DNA from: Vitrella brassicaformis | Lineage: Eukaryota > Sar > Vitrellaceae | Direction: 5' to 3' | DNA length: 64,000 nucleotides | Assembly: GCA_001179505.1 (NCBI GenBank) | Contig: CDMY01000285.1 | Span: 9,740 to 73,739 of the forward strand | Shown here: one piece after another, positions 15,001 through 30,000 of the stretch | Layout: each line of letters opens with the position of its first letter | Position numbering within the stretch: the first letter of the stretch is position 1 | Translations under genes and position numbers: made by a program | Notes under the pieces: model-generated | The model's database searches: none | Told to the model about the DNA's origin: nothing | What the model saw: the letters and a program-made list of their open reading frames with translations, nothing else

Positions 15001-18000
15001 AGCTGCTGCAGAACTTTTGTGAGGCCCACGGGCAGGCCGACGAGCTCAACCCAAATCGCCTGCGCGAGAAGGGCCTCCAGCCGTTCCCCGCCCTCGTACC
15101 CAACCCTCCCCTCCCACTGCCGGCATTCGCCCTCGCCACCCCGCCCTCCAAGACAGACACCCAGTCCGCTCCTCCCCACACACGAACGGCTGCAGCCGCC
15201 CCCTCTCGTGGGTCGGGGCCCCACGAGTGTCTGACTGCCCCCGATGCGGGCCGGCCGCCGGCATGGTTCGCCTCAGGTTATGTGTGCCTCAGCCTCTTCA
15301 TCAAGGACTACGAGCTGTGGGACCTCACTGATGTCTTCTCCATCCAGCCCGACCGGCCCCTGCAGCCGCCAACCGACGACGACAAACCGGCGCCACAGCA
15401 AGGGACGGCAGCTGCTGCTGCTGGCGAGCAGCCTCAGGGACAAGGCGGCAGCACCGACGTCAAGGCGGGTGAGGCGGCGGCTGCCACCGCCGATGGGGAG
15501 GCCACTGACCAGCCCGTTCCCATGGACACGACCACTGCCCCGGCGCAACCGGCCGATGGCACCAAGAAGACTTCTGTGCTGCCTGTGGATCTGCAGAAGG
15601 GCCTCGTCAAGGTGTGCCTCGACACGCTCCACCACTTCCCGGGACTCGATGGCAACCTCGCTATGGTATATAGGCAATAAATTGCGAGCCACAAGAGGGG
15701 CCACCATTCTCATGTCTGTCGTGTGTGTGTACTGTTTGTTGTGCCAGGCTGTGCTTCAACTGCTGGTGCATCTGACGTCTGTGCATCACAACGCTGTGGC
15801 CATGGTCAACTACAGCCCGCGTGGCCTGGCGGCCCTCGCCAGCAGATGGGGAGGGGCTGCCAAGGACACCAAGGCGAGTCACGGCCTGTCGCTCTTCACC
15901 CCCCAGCAGGACAAGGACGGCGTCAACCTCAGGATGGGCGGGCTGGACCTGGGCGGCGGCCTGGGGGTCGTCTTCAGAATACCAAAGTGAGTGGGTCACC
16001 AAAAGCACACGCACACAAATGACATATGTGTGAGAGTCACACCCACCTCTCTCCAATGTATGTCTTTCTGTCTGCAGGACGGCTCGGTTCAACGGTCTCT
16101 TGGCGGTGGTGCAGACCCTTGTGCAGCGAGCGGTAGAGGACTACGCGACGCTCCAGAGTCAAATGGAGGCGGCCATCGTCAGCCTCTTCACATCACAGTC
16201 ACAGCAGGGCCAACGCAACAGCAATGGCCAGGCCGGCGGACCGGGTGCGGGCAACGGTAGCCGGGCAGGACGGGCGCAGCAGGGAGCCGCTGGACAGCAA
16301 GCCGGAGGGGCCGCGGGCAATCGCAGCGAAGGGCAGCCGAGTCCGACAGAAGAGAGTCCCACTCACGCCCCGCAGCCCACCATGACGATGGAGGAGGTCA
16401 TTACTCAGTCCTTCCCCTGGATCCGTCGCAACCCCCAGGCATTCCGAGAGGCACTGTCGGTCTCGTGTGCCGTCCTGGTGCCCGAGAGACGCAAGAAGGA
16501 GGCAACGGCCGACAAGGACAAGGACAAGCAGCAGAAGGATGAGGCCGGCGGCCAGGACAGCAAAGAGGGCGGCCCGAGCTCAGAGGCGGCACAGCCACAG
16601 CCGCCCCCCGACGTGGACATGGCAGCATCGCAACAGGACGGCCAGCCCCCTGCCGACAGGCCCGCTGATGGTGACACCTCTCAGGCTCAGGACAGTCAGC
16701 AAGTCGTCCCACCCACCGTCCCGGTCGCCACCAATGTGGACCAAACCCAGAGCCAGCAGCCCGTCCAGGACGGAGCGCAGCCCCCAGCGCCGTCACAGGC
16801 AGGCGAGTCGCAGCAGGCCCAGCCGCCTGCATCGAGTGCAGGGGGTGGTGATGGGGGCCCTGATGAGGATGAGGAGATCGACGACGACGAGGACGAGGAT
16901 GAGGACGGCATCGCCATCGACGGGGAGGGAGACTTCTCCCCGTCTCCACGCAGGCCCGTGGGCGATGACGAGGACCCGCCCGACACGGAACCCGTGAGGC
17001 TGCAGCTGCTGAGCACCAAGGAGCGACAACAGAACAAGGAAAACATGAAGCTCAAGAAGATCGCATTCACTGGGTGGGCACACCACGCAACGACCGACCG
17101 GGAGCCTGACTGACTGAGACTCGGTGTGATGTCGCTCTCGCGCTGGTGTCTGTCTGTGTGATTTCAGGCAAGGTCAGGCGCTTGCTGGCAGTATCCCGTC
17201 GTCGCCACCTCAATCCCCCGCCCCCCTCAAGCCGCAGCCCCTCCCGCGGACCGCCACGGCCGGCGAAGGGCCGCGAGGCAGTGCCTGGAGTGCCGTCAGC
17301 ACTCTGTGCGATTACCTTTCAGTGTTCGTCAACCTACAGGTGAAGTGACCTTGATGAGAGAGAAGTTAGGCGAGCTTACCTTGATCAATCAATCATGTGT
17401 CTGACGTGCGTGTTGTTTAGGCTTCGTGCTCGTTCACGCCCTTTACGCCACTGCAGCAGGTACGATTATCGACAAGAATGCTCACTGAGGGTCGTGAGTG
17501 ACACTGGTTAATGATTCCTGGTTTCCTTTCACTCATTTGTTGTCTGTCCATGTCGTTCAGAAGAAGTCAAGTACCGACTCCAGTCCCCGAGCAGCCGAAT
17601 CGGCGCAGCAGGAGGGCGAACAGCGGCCTGCCGGGATGAGTGTGGAGGCGGGCGGCCTCACTCTCGACTCGTACCGTGAGAGGCCAATGTGGAAGCTGCC
17701 CGTCGGCAAGAAGGGCGAGAAGCCCGAGTACCCCTACGCCCTCCCACCCGACTCGCTCGTCTACCTGCTCAACGGCTTGCTGTCGTCCTACAGCAACTGT
17801 CTGGCCCTCCTCATCAAAAGCGCACACAGCCAGGGCGGCAATGTGTCCCCCCTTCGCAAGAGCATCAAGGAGGGCACAGCAATCTGGTTCTCGACCCTTC
17901 CCCCGTGGCCCTTCACCTCCTGCGCCACCGCCACGTCGAGTGCTGGCACGCCCAAGCCCATTTTGTCGGTTCTGATGCGCCGCGTGCTGCCCGCCCTCAT

Positions 18001-21000
18001 CAGCCTCAACACGGCGGAGACGGTCCACGGCTGGCGACAGTCAGTCATGCGCAGCAGGCAGCCCGCCAACCAGCCCGGTGGACTCACCAACGGGGACAAT
18101 GGCGATCAGACCAAGTCGACCATGGCTGTGTCGGTGCTCCCCGTCAAGCAGACCCCGCCCTGCCGCATCCTCATGCAGTTCGTCGGCGTGCTCACCACCG
18201 TGGCACAGAAAAACCCAGGTTGGTGGGGCAGGGCGGGCACCCCACCCCATCCACACATCAAAGGCAGCTAGTTCCATGCATCTGTCTCTGTTGTCTCTGT
18301 GAACGAACGTGTTTGTTCAGAGATCCGCAAGAAGGTCACGAACGAGGTGACGGCCCTCCTCAAGCTACTTGCCATCGTCGCGACGGCCGACACCCATCCC
18401 TCTGGTCTGCCCGCCCCGCCCAACTCGTCCACCGTTCGCCCGCACACACCATCCAAGCCGCGCAAGAAGAGCGCCCCGCCGTCAGAGGCCCCGCGAGACG
18501 ACAAAGAGAAGGACAGCAGGGCGGAGCCCGAGCGCAAAGAGCGGGTGCGCCATTCGCGAGGAGGCACCGCTGACACCGCGACCATGGAGACTCCGTCGCT
18601 CGTGCCAGAGCTCATCCCCAGCCTGCCGTCCTTCTTCATGACGGCCGTCTTCGTTTTGGCGGAGCTGCTGCACAAGCTCTTGAGCATGCCAGCTGTCCCG
18701 TCACCACCCGTCGGTGGCAATGCCAGAAACAACAACCCAAACACCACTACCACCACTGGCAATGCGGCAAGTGTTGCACCGGGTGGACCCAGCGGCCAGG
18801 AGCAGCAACAGCAGCAGCAGCCAGCGGCCCAGGGTGGGACCCCTGCGTCGCAAGACCAGCCCGCAGCTGCTGCTGCTGCTGGCGGCCTCGAGCCACCCAG
18901 CATCCCTCCGCCGACATCGGATGTTGCCGAGCAGGGGGCGGCCCACCCCGGGGCCACGGGGACGGCCGCATCGCCTGCATGTCTCCCCAGCCCCCTCCCG
19001 CCCATCCAGTACATCGGCGGCCTCTGCGCCTCAGACTGCCCGGCGGTCAGGGAGTCCCTCTGCAAGCTGTTGAATCACATCGACCTGTGTCGGGAGGACT
19101 CCCACACCGTCTGTGAGAAGGTGGCGCGATGCATCGAGATCCTCACGAGGGACAGTGCCTTCCACGCCAGCGGTGAGGGTCCCGCCGACGACCATCCGTC
19201 GAGCGGGGGACTCAGCAGGGGGGAGGCTAGCCCCCGCGAGGCTCCGCGGCCGCCAAGGGGCCGCAGGCGGCGCCGTGACCGTCGGTATGAGATGGACCTC
19301 GACATCGATCACGAGAGCCCACAGGCAGCCAACGGGCAAAATGGCCTGCTGGAGGTTGAGGTGGAGATCGACCGGGAGCCGATCAGCGGCTTCGGTGACG
19401 ATGATGACGACGAGGGCCTGTCGGACGGAGAGGACGAGGACGCTCCATCCGAAGCTGTAAGGACTCACTCCATACGACTGATGATGCTCATTCTCTTGAC
19501 GTTTGTGTACTGTCTTCGTGTGTGTGTGTCTCCATCCAGACTGAGAGGCAGGAGGAGCCGCTTCCTCACGAGGCCGACGAGCACGTAAGGCCACCACCAC
19601 AAAGCAGCGCCGTTCCAAAGCCTCATGCGTCACCGATCGCCCCTGTCTGTATGCGTGTGTGCAGGAGGATAATGACGTTGACGAGGAGAGTCGCGAGGAT
19701 GAGGATCTTGACGAAGACGAGGATGAGGACGACGATCTGGACGATGAAGACGACGATGAGGTCCGCATCCGGCAGCCGGCCCCAGTGGGTGTGCGGGATA
19801 TCGACGAGGAGGGTGAGGGCCCCATGGACGAGGACGAGGAGGAAGACGATATCGGCCCCCGGGGGCTCATCGATCGCGACGACGTCCACGATGAGGATGA
19901 GGAACCGATGGTCGGCGACATCGACGAGGACAGGCCCGAGGATGAGGAGGAGGATGAAGACGACGATGAGGAAGGTCAGTCAGTCAGTCAGTCAGCAGCC
20001 ATACTCATTCAATTGCAGATGGCGTCAATTGACTGACGTTGGCTATTTCTATCTGTGCAGTGAGTCGTCACGAGGACGAGTACGGTGAGGCCGAGTTCGA
20101 CGAGCGCGAGAACGACCTGGGAGAGGTGGATCGTGACCTCATGCAAGGGGGGGGTAGAGACATGGACCTCGAAGACATCCTCTTCGGCGGAGGCGGCCCC
20201 GAGATGTTCGACCACCTCAACGATGAGTTCCGACTCAGCCGCGTCGCCATGTCACGCTACGCCCGGCCGTCGAGCATCCGGCGCATGATTGAGGGCATCA
20301 GTGGCGGGCCTCTTGGCTTGGAGATGGAGATCGAGTACCTATCCGACATGCCACAGGGCTCTGCTGCTGGCGGTGCGGCCCCTGCTGGTCCACAGGCGGG
20401 GCTGGCCGTGAGTGGCGACCTGGCGCTCCCGAGTGAGCACCCTCTCCTCGCCCGCAACGTTGCCGCTGCCCAACCTGCAGCCGCAGGCGCTGCTGCAGCT
20501 GGAGTGCGAATCAGGTATGCACGCATCACCTGTGCACACACGAATCAGGGCTGACTGCCTTGCCTCGATTCGTTGATATACATATGTAAATCCAGAGACG
20601 ATCGTCCTTTGATGTTTAGGGGTGGCGACCCGCTGGCGCCGCCGGTCGTGCCGTCTCCTTACGGCCCATACGGCGACATGGGACGGGGACTACAGGTGGG
20701 TGCGGCACACACACACTCACACACAGGCAGGCAAACCGCGCGAGAAATGGATCTCGTATTGACTGACTTGTATGTTATGTGACAGTATGAGCGGTATGCC
20801 CGGTATGAGGCGGGTGTGCCTGGCGGAGGCGGCCCCGGTGCGGCCGGCAGGGCCCGGGCTGGAGCGCAGGGCGAGGCGGGCCGAGCAGCTGCCGGGGGGC
20901 CTGCTGCGGGGGTGTCTGTCGATGCGGCCACCACAGAGACGGGAGTCCGACAGGTCATGTCCGGTAAGTTTATAGAAGACGGAGAAGGAAGGAGGCGGTT

Positions 21001-24000
21001 ATTTGACTCCTCGTTGCCCTGTGCGTGTGGTTCTCCCTCTCAGATATGTCTGCGAATGTCCGCAGCCTGCTGCGCACGATCCCAGTGCCTGCGCCTGAGA
21101 GGCCGCAGCCGCCGGTCCGTCCCGCTGCCCGCGCTCCTCAGTGGGCCCGCCGTGCCAGCCGACGAGACGTGCGAGACGTGGTGGGCAGGCCTCCACCCCC
21201 AGACGTGCCGGACAGAGGACAACAACTATCCGAGGACATACATGAGGGCGTTCAGCGGGCGCGGTACTCTCGCTACGGCCTGAGAGGATTGGCGGGAGAG
21301 CCCAGGATGCGCGGCGAGGCGGCCGCGGAGGGTGGTGCTCCCAGTGGCGCTGGTCGACAGGCCGCAGGGGCTCCTGGAGGTGACCAAGCGCGCGGCGTGC
21401 CGCCGCCAGAGGGCGACGACGATGGCGCGTCCAGCGGAGTGGGGGAGAGGGACGGGTCAGCCGAGGGACGCAATGGTGGGTCAAGCCCTTCTGCAGCGGG
21501 GGAGGCCCTTGCTGCGGGTGTGCGGCAACTGAATCTCGCCGAGGGCGGGCCTGACGAGAGAGAAGAGCGACCTGGGCAGCCAGGTGAGGAGGGGCGCATA
21601 CCTGATGAGGACTTCGTCATGGTCGGCGAGCCACCTGAACTCCTGCAAGAGCGACAACAACAGGAGCACCCTGCTGCTCAGTCGCAGCCCACTGCTGCAG
21701 CACCGGAGCAACCTCAAGCTCCCCCTGCAGCTGCAGCAGCTGCTGCTGCTGGTGGTGGTGGTGCCGGTGCTGCTGCTGAGCAGCCCGACATGACCATGTC
21801 CATCGACGGCCTCGTATCTTCTCTCACACGGTCGATGCAGTCGGCAGCCCCTCCCCCGCCCGCCTCGGCGGCGCAGGAGCAGCCCCCACAGGTGCGGCTG
21901 GACCTCAACTTTGTCCAACAGGCATTGGCCCGGGTGCGAGAACACAGCCCCACTGCTGCCGGCCAGGCAGGGAGGTCAACGGGCGAAGGCGAGGCCCAAC
22001 AAGACGCTTCTGCGGTGCCTCCACCCTTTGCGCCGCCCGACGTGACGGCACCGCACCCACCACCACCAGCAGCAGCACCAGCACCAGCAGCACCTGCATC
22101 TCAGCCGCCGCCACCCGCGTCAGAGCAGCGCGACCAGCCGCCACAAGAAGCACCACAGCAGGGAGAGGAGCAGTCACAGCCCCCCGCCGAGAGTCAGGAA
22201 GCCGCCGGAGAGAGTCCGGCTGGCGGAGAGGGTGAGGATGATGCCCACCTGGACGAGCCCTTGCCGTTCCAGTCGGACCTGCTCAGCGCCATTGCTCGAT
22301 CGCTGGACGTATCGGAGAGGTTTGTGCTGTCGTGCGCCGGGGTGGACTTCCAGTTCCTGACGGAGCTGCCCGACGAATTCCGCCGCGAGATCCTCCAGAC
22401 ACAGCTCGACACCATCGACCGTCAAGACATCATCCGAAGGCGAGACCAACGACGGCAGCGGCAGAGGCAGCAACCACAGGCACAACCACCACAACAGGCG
22501 GGAGGGGCTTCCCCTTCTGCAGCTGCGCAAGGTGGTGCGGCAGAAGGAGAGGAGCAGCCGCCACCATCGACACAAGAAGCGCCGGCAGAGGCGCAGCAAG
22601 GCGAGCCTCCTGCTGCCCCAGCTGATTTGGGACCCCCCATCCCGATGGAAGAAGTGGCACCTGTAGCACCGTCCGAGCAACCAGCAGAGGCTGCTCCGCC
22701 CCCCCAGCCCCCGACGGGGGACGGTCTCGAGGTGCCGCAAGAGGGCGCTCCACCGGCAGAACCACAACAGGACGGTGGTGAACAAGGGGCGCAGCCGATG
22801 GACATTGAGGGCGTGGCCGGCTCGGTGGTGCACCCACCGGCCGCCACTGCGCCTGCTGCCCCTTCCGAAGCCCCTGCTGCTGCAGCAGAGGCAGCCCAGC
22901 CCCCTCAGCCCTCTCGGCCCCCCGCCATCTCCACCGACGAGACCATGGACCAAGCAGAGGCCGGCGGGCAGCGCATTCAGGTGCCCATGATGACCCCGCC
23001 TGCCCTGCATGAGAGCATGATCACCCCGACAGCCCCGCGGAGGCCCAGTATGGCCATCCTGGAGGACGAGTCGGGGGCTGCGAGCGGCGAGGGCACTGGA
23101 CAGGAGGGTGCGACGGCACGTCGTGAGGGCGGAGGAGATGAGGAGGTGTTGGGTGAGGGCCCAGCTGGAGAGGGGCGGGCTGGAGGCGAAGCGGCAGCGG
23201 CAGCAGAAGGCGGGATGGGAGATATAAACGAAGGTGCGTATGCCCATACACGAGTGACCTTGCAAGTGATCAATCACGGCACGTGTCCTATGGTGTGGTG
23301 TCATGTGTGTTGGGTCTGCAGAGGTGTTGGCTGAGCTTCCTCCCGACATCCGTGCCGAGATCATGGAGCAGATGCGAGCGGAGCGCGAGCAGGAGCGTCA
23401 GCGGGAGCGGGCAGAGAGGGAGGCCAGGGCGGCCAGAGGTGGCGAGGGGCAGGGAGGAGAGAGAGAGGGAAGACCAGCTGGCGAGCGGCCAGCTGGGGGA
23501 GGGGCAAGAGGAGGGGCCAACGGCAGCAGGGGAGGGGCTTTGTTGGGCGGCCCAGGGGACATGGATAACGCTACCTTCATTGCCACGCTTCCCGAGGATC
23601 TTAGAAGGGTGAGAGAGTTTTACAGCCAGGACAATGAATGGGGGGCCTGAGGTTTGCGTTGCATCAATGCATTGGTTTGCGTATGCGATGCGCTTGTTGC
23701 TTGTCTCCAACGCATTCAGGAGGTGCTGTTGTCCGCCACTCCAGAGTTCCTCAATACACTGCCGCCTGAGATCATGGCAGAGGCGCAACTACTCCAGTAT
23801 ATAAGACAGACACATCGAGACAGACAGACAGAACAGAGAAAGCACCTGTCTCTCCATTCGTCGCGGGCCTCTTATTATCTTTCGGTGTTGTGTGTGTATC
23901 TGTCTGTCAGGGAGCGTCACAACAATCAGCGGATGTGGGCTGGTCGACATGGTGGTCGCGGCGAGGGCGGAGGTGCCGAGAGGCCGCCGTCGCAGCGGCG

Positions 24001-27000
24001 CGTCCCAGCAGGCATGATGCAAGGCCCCCCCATCCTCCCCCGACACCTGGCGGAGTGGGCCCCTGGCAGCGGCATGGGCCTCACGGACTTCCTCAGTGAC
24101 CTCATGGCTCTCGGGGGCGGCCCCATCGGCTCACGAGTCGAGCTGCGAATGCCTGATGGACCCCCACGCCACTATGCCATCCGCAGAGCCCCAGGCGCAG
24201 GCGGCGGGCCCATGATGGCCGCCTTGCGGGCCGGCAGCAGAGGTGTGGCGCGACACCGTGCCCCGCCACCCTTCATCCGACAGGGCGGCGAGGGGGATGT
24301 GTTCACCGATCTGTTTGGCGCCGGCAGCCGGGGAGGACCTCTGATGGCGGTGCCGCCCAGCGGCTATGCCCACCGCGGCGGTGGGCCGGGGGGTGTCGGT
24401 GGTGCGGGAGATCGTCACGTGTTTCTGATGCCGACCCCCGACGGGCGTATCATCCAGCTGTCTTCGCGTGAGCTGCAAGCCATGGGTTACGATATCGGCC
24501 CGGGGCTGCTGCAGGGCGACGGCAGGGCAGGGCTGGGACCACCACCACCCGGAGGCGATCCCGGTGCTGCAGGTAGGGAGGGACATAGAATAGAATAGAA
24601 TAGATGGGATGGGGGATGGGCACTGACAAGTGGCAGGAGCATGGCATGGCAACGAACCGCTTCGCTTGCATGGCCCCTTCCTTGGTGTTCGGGTGTGTCA
24701 TATTGGTGTTTTGTTTGTGGGTGTGTTTGTTCATTAATGCAGTGATGTACTCGTGTCGAGACCCGCCTATGGAGCCGTGGGCGGTGGTGGCGCTGTGCCG
24801 GCTGCTGTACATGCGCCGCACCCTGCACGAGAACCTGCTGCACCGCAACTTCTCCAACCTCGTGGTGGCCCACCCTCAGACGCGCCAGACGGTGCTGCAG
24901 CTGCTGACTCAGATGATCTGGTGCGGCGGATACCCATCCATCCTGCACCTGCAGGCACTCAATGCCAACAAGCACACGGGTGAGTGGAGTGAGGTGCCGC
25001 AGCACAGCAGCTCTAGGCTGGCGGGGGCCATGCCATGATATATGATATGTTATGTGTGTGTGTCTCTTTGTTCTGTCTGTGCTGTGTAGATGGTCGCGTG
25101 CGTCCTTTCCCTCCCCGTCGTCTCTACAGCCCGTCTGATCGGATGGCGTCCGCCACGGAGCCCCTCAACCACCCGTCGCGCAACAACCACCCCAGCTTCG
25201 AGACCGGACCCGACGCAGCCGCATTCGTCGGCGCACTCAGGTACCTACCTACTCACCCGCTCAACCGCACCGCCAGAAAGCGCTTGAGATTGATTTGAAG
25301 GAGAGAAGCCAAGAGTCTGCGTGTGTTTCTTTGTGTAGGGGTTTGGCCCACATGCGTTCGATCCTGAATGTGCACCCGGGGTGTGCCGAGTTCTTCGCCA
25401 CCAAAGTGCTGCACCCCTCAAGGTGAGTGAATGAGGCAGGGACGGAGGGAGACGACACGAGCATGGCCGTCACAAGCGCGTGTGTGCGTGCGTGCGTGTG
25501 TGTGTGTGTGTTCCACCAGATACAGTGCCGAGGACGGCGACCCATCTCAAGATGGTGCGAACCGCCCACGTGAGGGCAGACAGTAGGATAGTAGACTGAC
25601 TGACTGACCTGCAATGGCCTGTGGGTCCCTCCCGCCCCCCAACCGCATGCAGCCCAGCCAGCTTAGCTTCTCTGTGTGTGGATGAGATGAATGCGTTGGT
25701 GTGCTCCGTGCCGTGCATGTCGATCGATGCCCTCTGCACTCTACCCACTCATTGCATTTGTTTGTGGCTGTCTGTGTGTGTGTGTGTGTGTGTGCGTCCG
25801 TGTCCTTCCGCAGGTGTGTTGGCTCACGAACTCAAGAGGAAAAGGAAGAAGCGTGACGTCCAGGCCTCTGCTGGACCCTCAGGTTCAGGCGCCCTCGTCC
25901 CAAGGGAGCGATTCCCTGCCCAGGAACACCCAATCAACGTCCTCCTGGTATATATGGGGAAGGGTACCACACAGGGAGGGAGGGAGGGACACAGCAGAAG
26001 CAAGAATGGCCTTGCAACTGTGGATCATCGTTGGTTGCATCCATCGTGTTGATTGCATCAGGACTTGACGTCGACGACTCCCTTCCTGTGTTCGGCATCG
26101 CACATGGACAGCCTCCTGCAGGCCATCCACACACTCATATGCGGCCCCTACTACGACCCACAGCTCCCACCACCGCCAGCACCAGCGCCAGCGCCAGCAC
26201 CAGCTCCAGCGCCAGCACCAGCACCAGCTCCAGCGCCAGCACCAGCACCGGCACCCCCTGCGCCTCACGCCGCCGATGGCGACCAGCAGCAAGCGGGGGC
26301 TGCAGCAGCAGATGCCGCCATGGACGCGGCACCTGCACCCGCCGCTCCACAGGAAGCCGCAGAGGGCCAGCAGGCACCGGCGACAGGCGCTGCTGCTCCA
26401 ATGGAGGTGGAGGGCGACCAACAGCAGCAGCAACAGCAGGAAGGCGCCGCTGCCGCCTCTCAGACGCCAGGCCCCACTGCCGCAGGCGACACGAGGACGC
26501 CCGGAGGAGACGCGCAGATGGCGGACGCGGAGGTGGGTGTTGGAGCTGGTGAGGCGGCCGTGACCAAGTCGCTGCCTGATCGCATCGTTGATGTGGTCAA
26601 GCCCGAGGCGGCGGACGCGCTGTGCCGTCTGTTGTGTCTGCCATCGACCAAGCCTCACGCCACAATGTGGCTGGCCGTGACCGACACCAACAAGAAGGAC
26701 AACAACCTCACTCGAGTGGCCCAGATCGTCGGCAGGCTGTTCAGGAGCGACAAGCACTCGGAGGGCGTGTATGCGTCACTCCTTCACAACGCCACCGACC
26801 TCGTCGACGCCCTCTGCTACCAAGTCGACTGCCTCGAGGCGTCCATCCGGCGCGAGCACAGCCTGCCAGAGGAGGATGCGGGCGCCCTCACTCCCTCGTC
26901 GGCCGGCTACCGCACATCCGTGTCGTTCCCATCGCTGTCCTCCTCCGCCCGTGAGGCACAGCCCCCGACGCTGGCTGCCTCCGCATCGATGCCCCTGAGC

Positions 27001-30000
27001 CTGCCGGTGCGAGCCCGGCCGATGAGGGAGGGGTCGGACGTCGACGCGCCGGCTCACGGCGGGACCTTCGAGCTGCAGACCACGGCGTTCGTGCGGCTGG
27101 TGCACACGCTGCAAGACGTCCTGGGGTCGCCCACGCCGCCCGAGGAGCCCCCGATGGGCATCGCTGACAATGACAACGGCGAGCCGCTACCCGACCATGA
27201 TGGGGATGGCGGCAACAATGACGGAGGAGGAGCCAGCGACGGCAACCAACAGCAGCAGCAGCAGCAGCAACAGGGGAGTGGGGAGGGTGGTCAGCCGCCT
27301 GCTGATGCACCGATGGATGCTGCCCCACCTTCGCAATCGCAATCGCAATCGCAGCAGCAGCAGCCGCCTGCATCCCAGGCCACCGTGGCCACTCCCCAGG
27401 TGGCTGGCGCTAGGGGTACCGAGGAAGCACCAGGACAGCAACCCACCCCTACCAGCGACCAGGCCCCGCCATCACAACCTCCCCCCGGTGAGGCGCCATC
27501 GCAGCCACCCCCGGCAGGGCAGCCCGACGCCGCACAGCCCTCTTCTTCCGCTGCGGCAGCCGCCGCTGCTGGTGGGGAGGGAGAAGGACAGCCAGCGGCA
27601 GCGAGTGCGGCCGAGGCCGCCCCCCGCGACCCCCTGCACTCGATGCGGCAGGTGAGGGACTTCTTCGACGCCGCCGAGTCCCGTCGGCTGTGGTACCGTC
27701 TGGAGAAATGCATGAGCACCGTCGCGCGTGCGTTCCCCCACTTAAGCAACCGTCCCGGCGACCGTCGTGTGACCCCCACCAGCAGCTCAGCTCGGGCCAA
27801 TGCAGTGCGAAATGGGCCTGCGGGCGCCGCTGCGGGGGGAGGGGCTGGCAGAGGGGCCGGCAGGGGCGTTGCGAACGCGCTCTTCGGAGGGCCTGGACCG
27901 CTGGGCGGCCTCATGGCGGCCGGGGCGGGTGGTGCGGCTGGAGCGGCCGGAGCGGCCGGGGGGGCCGGTGAGGGTGGTGATCGTCAGGGAGGGCAGGCGC
28001 CGCCCCCGATGGTGCTGAATCAGCTGCTGCCGCTGCTGGAGGCGTGGCTGCAGGTGCAGTTCTATGGCATTGTGGTGGACAGCGACCTGACGAGCGCCGT
28101 GGCACCTGATGACGACGGCGGGCCGTTGGTGGCCGACCGCGACACCTTCTTGAATGACAGGCACCAGGAGCTGGTCCGCGTCTGCGAGAGACACAGGAGG
28201 GTGAGTGAGTCGGGGGGAGGGAGGGAGGGAGACGCCCGCAGACACAGACAGCCACACAGTCGACCCTTAAGGTGACTGATGCATGGACAATCCTTCTCTC
28301 TCTCTCTGTGTGTGTGTGTGTGTGTGTGTGCGTGTGTGCGTGTGTGCGTGTGTGTACCAGGCGTTGAATGCGTTGATTCGGCAGACGCCCACTCTGCTGA
28401 GCACCACCCTGGCGCCCCTCATCCGTCTGGCACCGTCGGCCGTCGACTTCGAGAACAAACGACACTACTTCAAGTCAGCACAGTACAGCACAGCACTGCA
28501 GCCTCCAAAGGCCAACCAACACACTCTCCGCGTGGGTCTTGTGGTGTCTGTCGGTGTGGTTTGGTAATGTGCAGGAACAAGATCCGTCAGCTGCGGTCTG
28601 ACGTGCGTCACGAGACGCTGCGGCTGAACCTGCGTCGTCACTCGGTGTTTATGGATTCCTTCCACCAGCTGCGGATGCGGACCGGTGAGGAGATGAAGGG
28701 CAAGATCACGGTGTCCTTCCAGGGCGAGGAGGGCGTCGATGCCGGCGGACTCACCCGGGAGTGGTTCTCCATCCTCTCCAGGGAAATGTTCAACCCGGGA
28801 TATGCACTCTTCAGGTACACAATCCCATCCCGGGCGGCTGGAACGACAGACACGCAATGCAGCCACTGCCCTCGTGTGTGTGTGTGTGTGTGATGTCTGT
28901 CTATGAATCAGCCGTACCGGCGCCAAGGCGGAGTTCAATCACCCGAATCCGCTGTCTCACGTGAACCAGGACCACCTGCACTTCTTCAAGTTCATCGGCC
29001 GCATCATCGGCAAGGCCATCTACGAGAGCATTCACCTCGACGCCTACTTCACCCGGTCCTGCTACAAGCACATGCTGGGGCGCAAACCCAAGGCCGCCGA
29101 CAGCGAGGCGCTCGACCCGGAGTTCTACAAGAACCTCATGAACATCCTCAAGGAGCCCCTGGACATGCTCGGACTCGAACTCACCTTCTCGTGAGGAGCA
29201 AACTTTCAACACACACACACATGGACACACAGATGGACACACACCCCACTTGTGCTTGGTGTTGGGTGCGCAGTACTGAGGTGGAGAATTTTGGCGCCAT
29301 GATGACTGTGGACCTGAAGGAGAACGGCCGCAACATACCTGTCAACGACGTGAGCACAGCACACAAGACGACAGACAGACGCCACACAGACAGAAGGAAC
29401 AAGCAAAGGAATCCACATACGCTGACACGTGTGTGTCTGTGTGTCTGTCTGTCTGTCTGTCTATGTGTGCAGGAGAATAAGGAGGAGTACGTGGGGCTGA
29501 TGTGTGAGTACCGCATGACCGAGGCTATCAAGCCACAGCTCGACGCATTCCTCTCGGGCTTCCACGAGATCATACCAGCCAAACTCATCTCCATCTTCGA
29601 CGACAAGGTGGGTGCGGTGGGTGGACCCACACACCACAGACCACCAGAGCAGACATGCACACCGGAGTGTCACGCGTGTGTGTGTGTGTTTGCGCCTGTC
29701 TGCCCCCCTCCCCCTCCCCGTGTGTGTGCAGGAGTTGGAGTTGCTGATCAGCGGTCTGCCGGAGATCGACCTGGACGACCTGCGGCGCAACACCGAGTAC
29801 ACGGGCTACACGGAGGACAGCCAAGTCATCACCTGGTTCTGGAAGACCCTACAAACATTCGACCAAAACAGACTCGCTACCTTCCTCCAGGTACCTACAC
29901 AGAGGGAGGGAAGGACACACACGCGCACACAGCTTGCTTCGTCAATGAGGGAATGAGGGAGCGCGCTGTGTGTGTGTGTCGTGTCGTGTCGTTGTGGTGC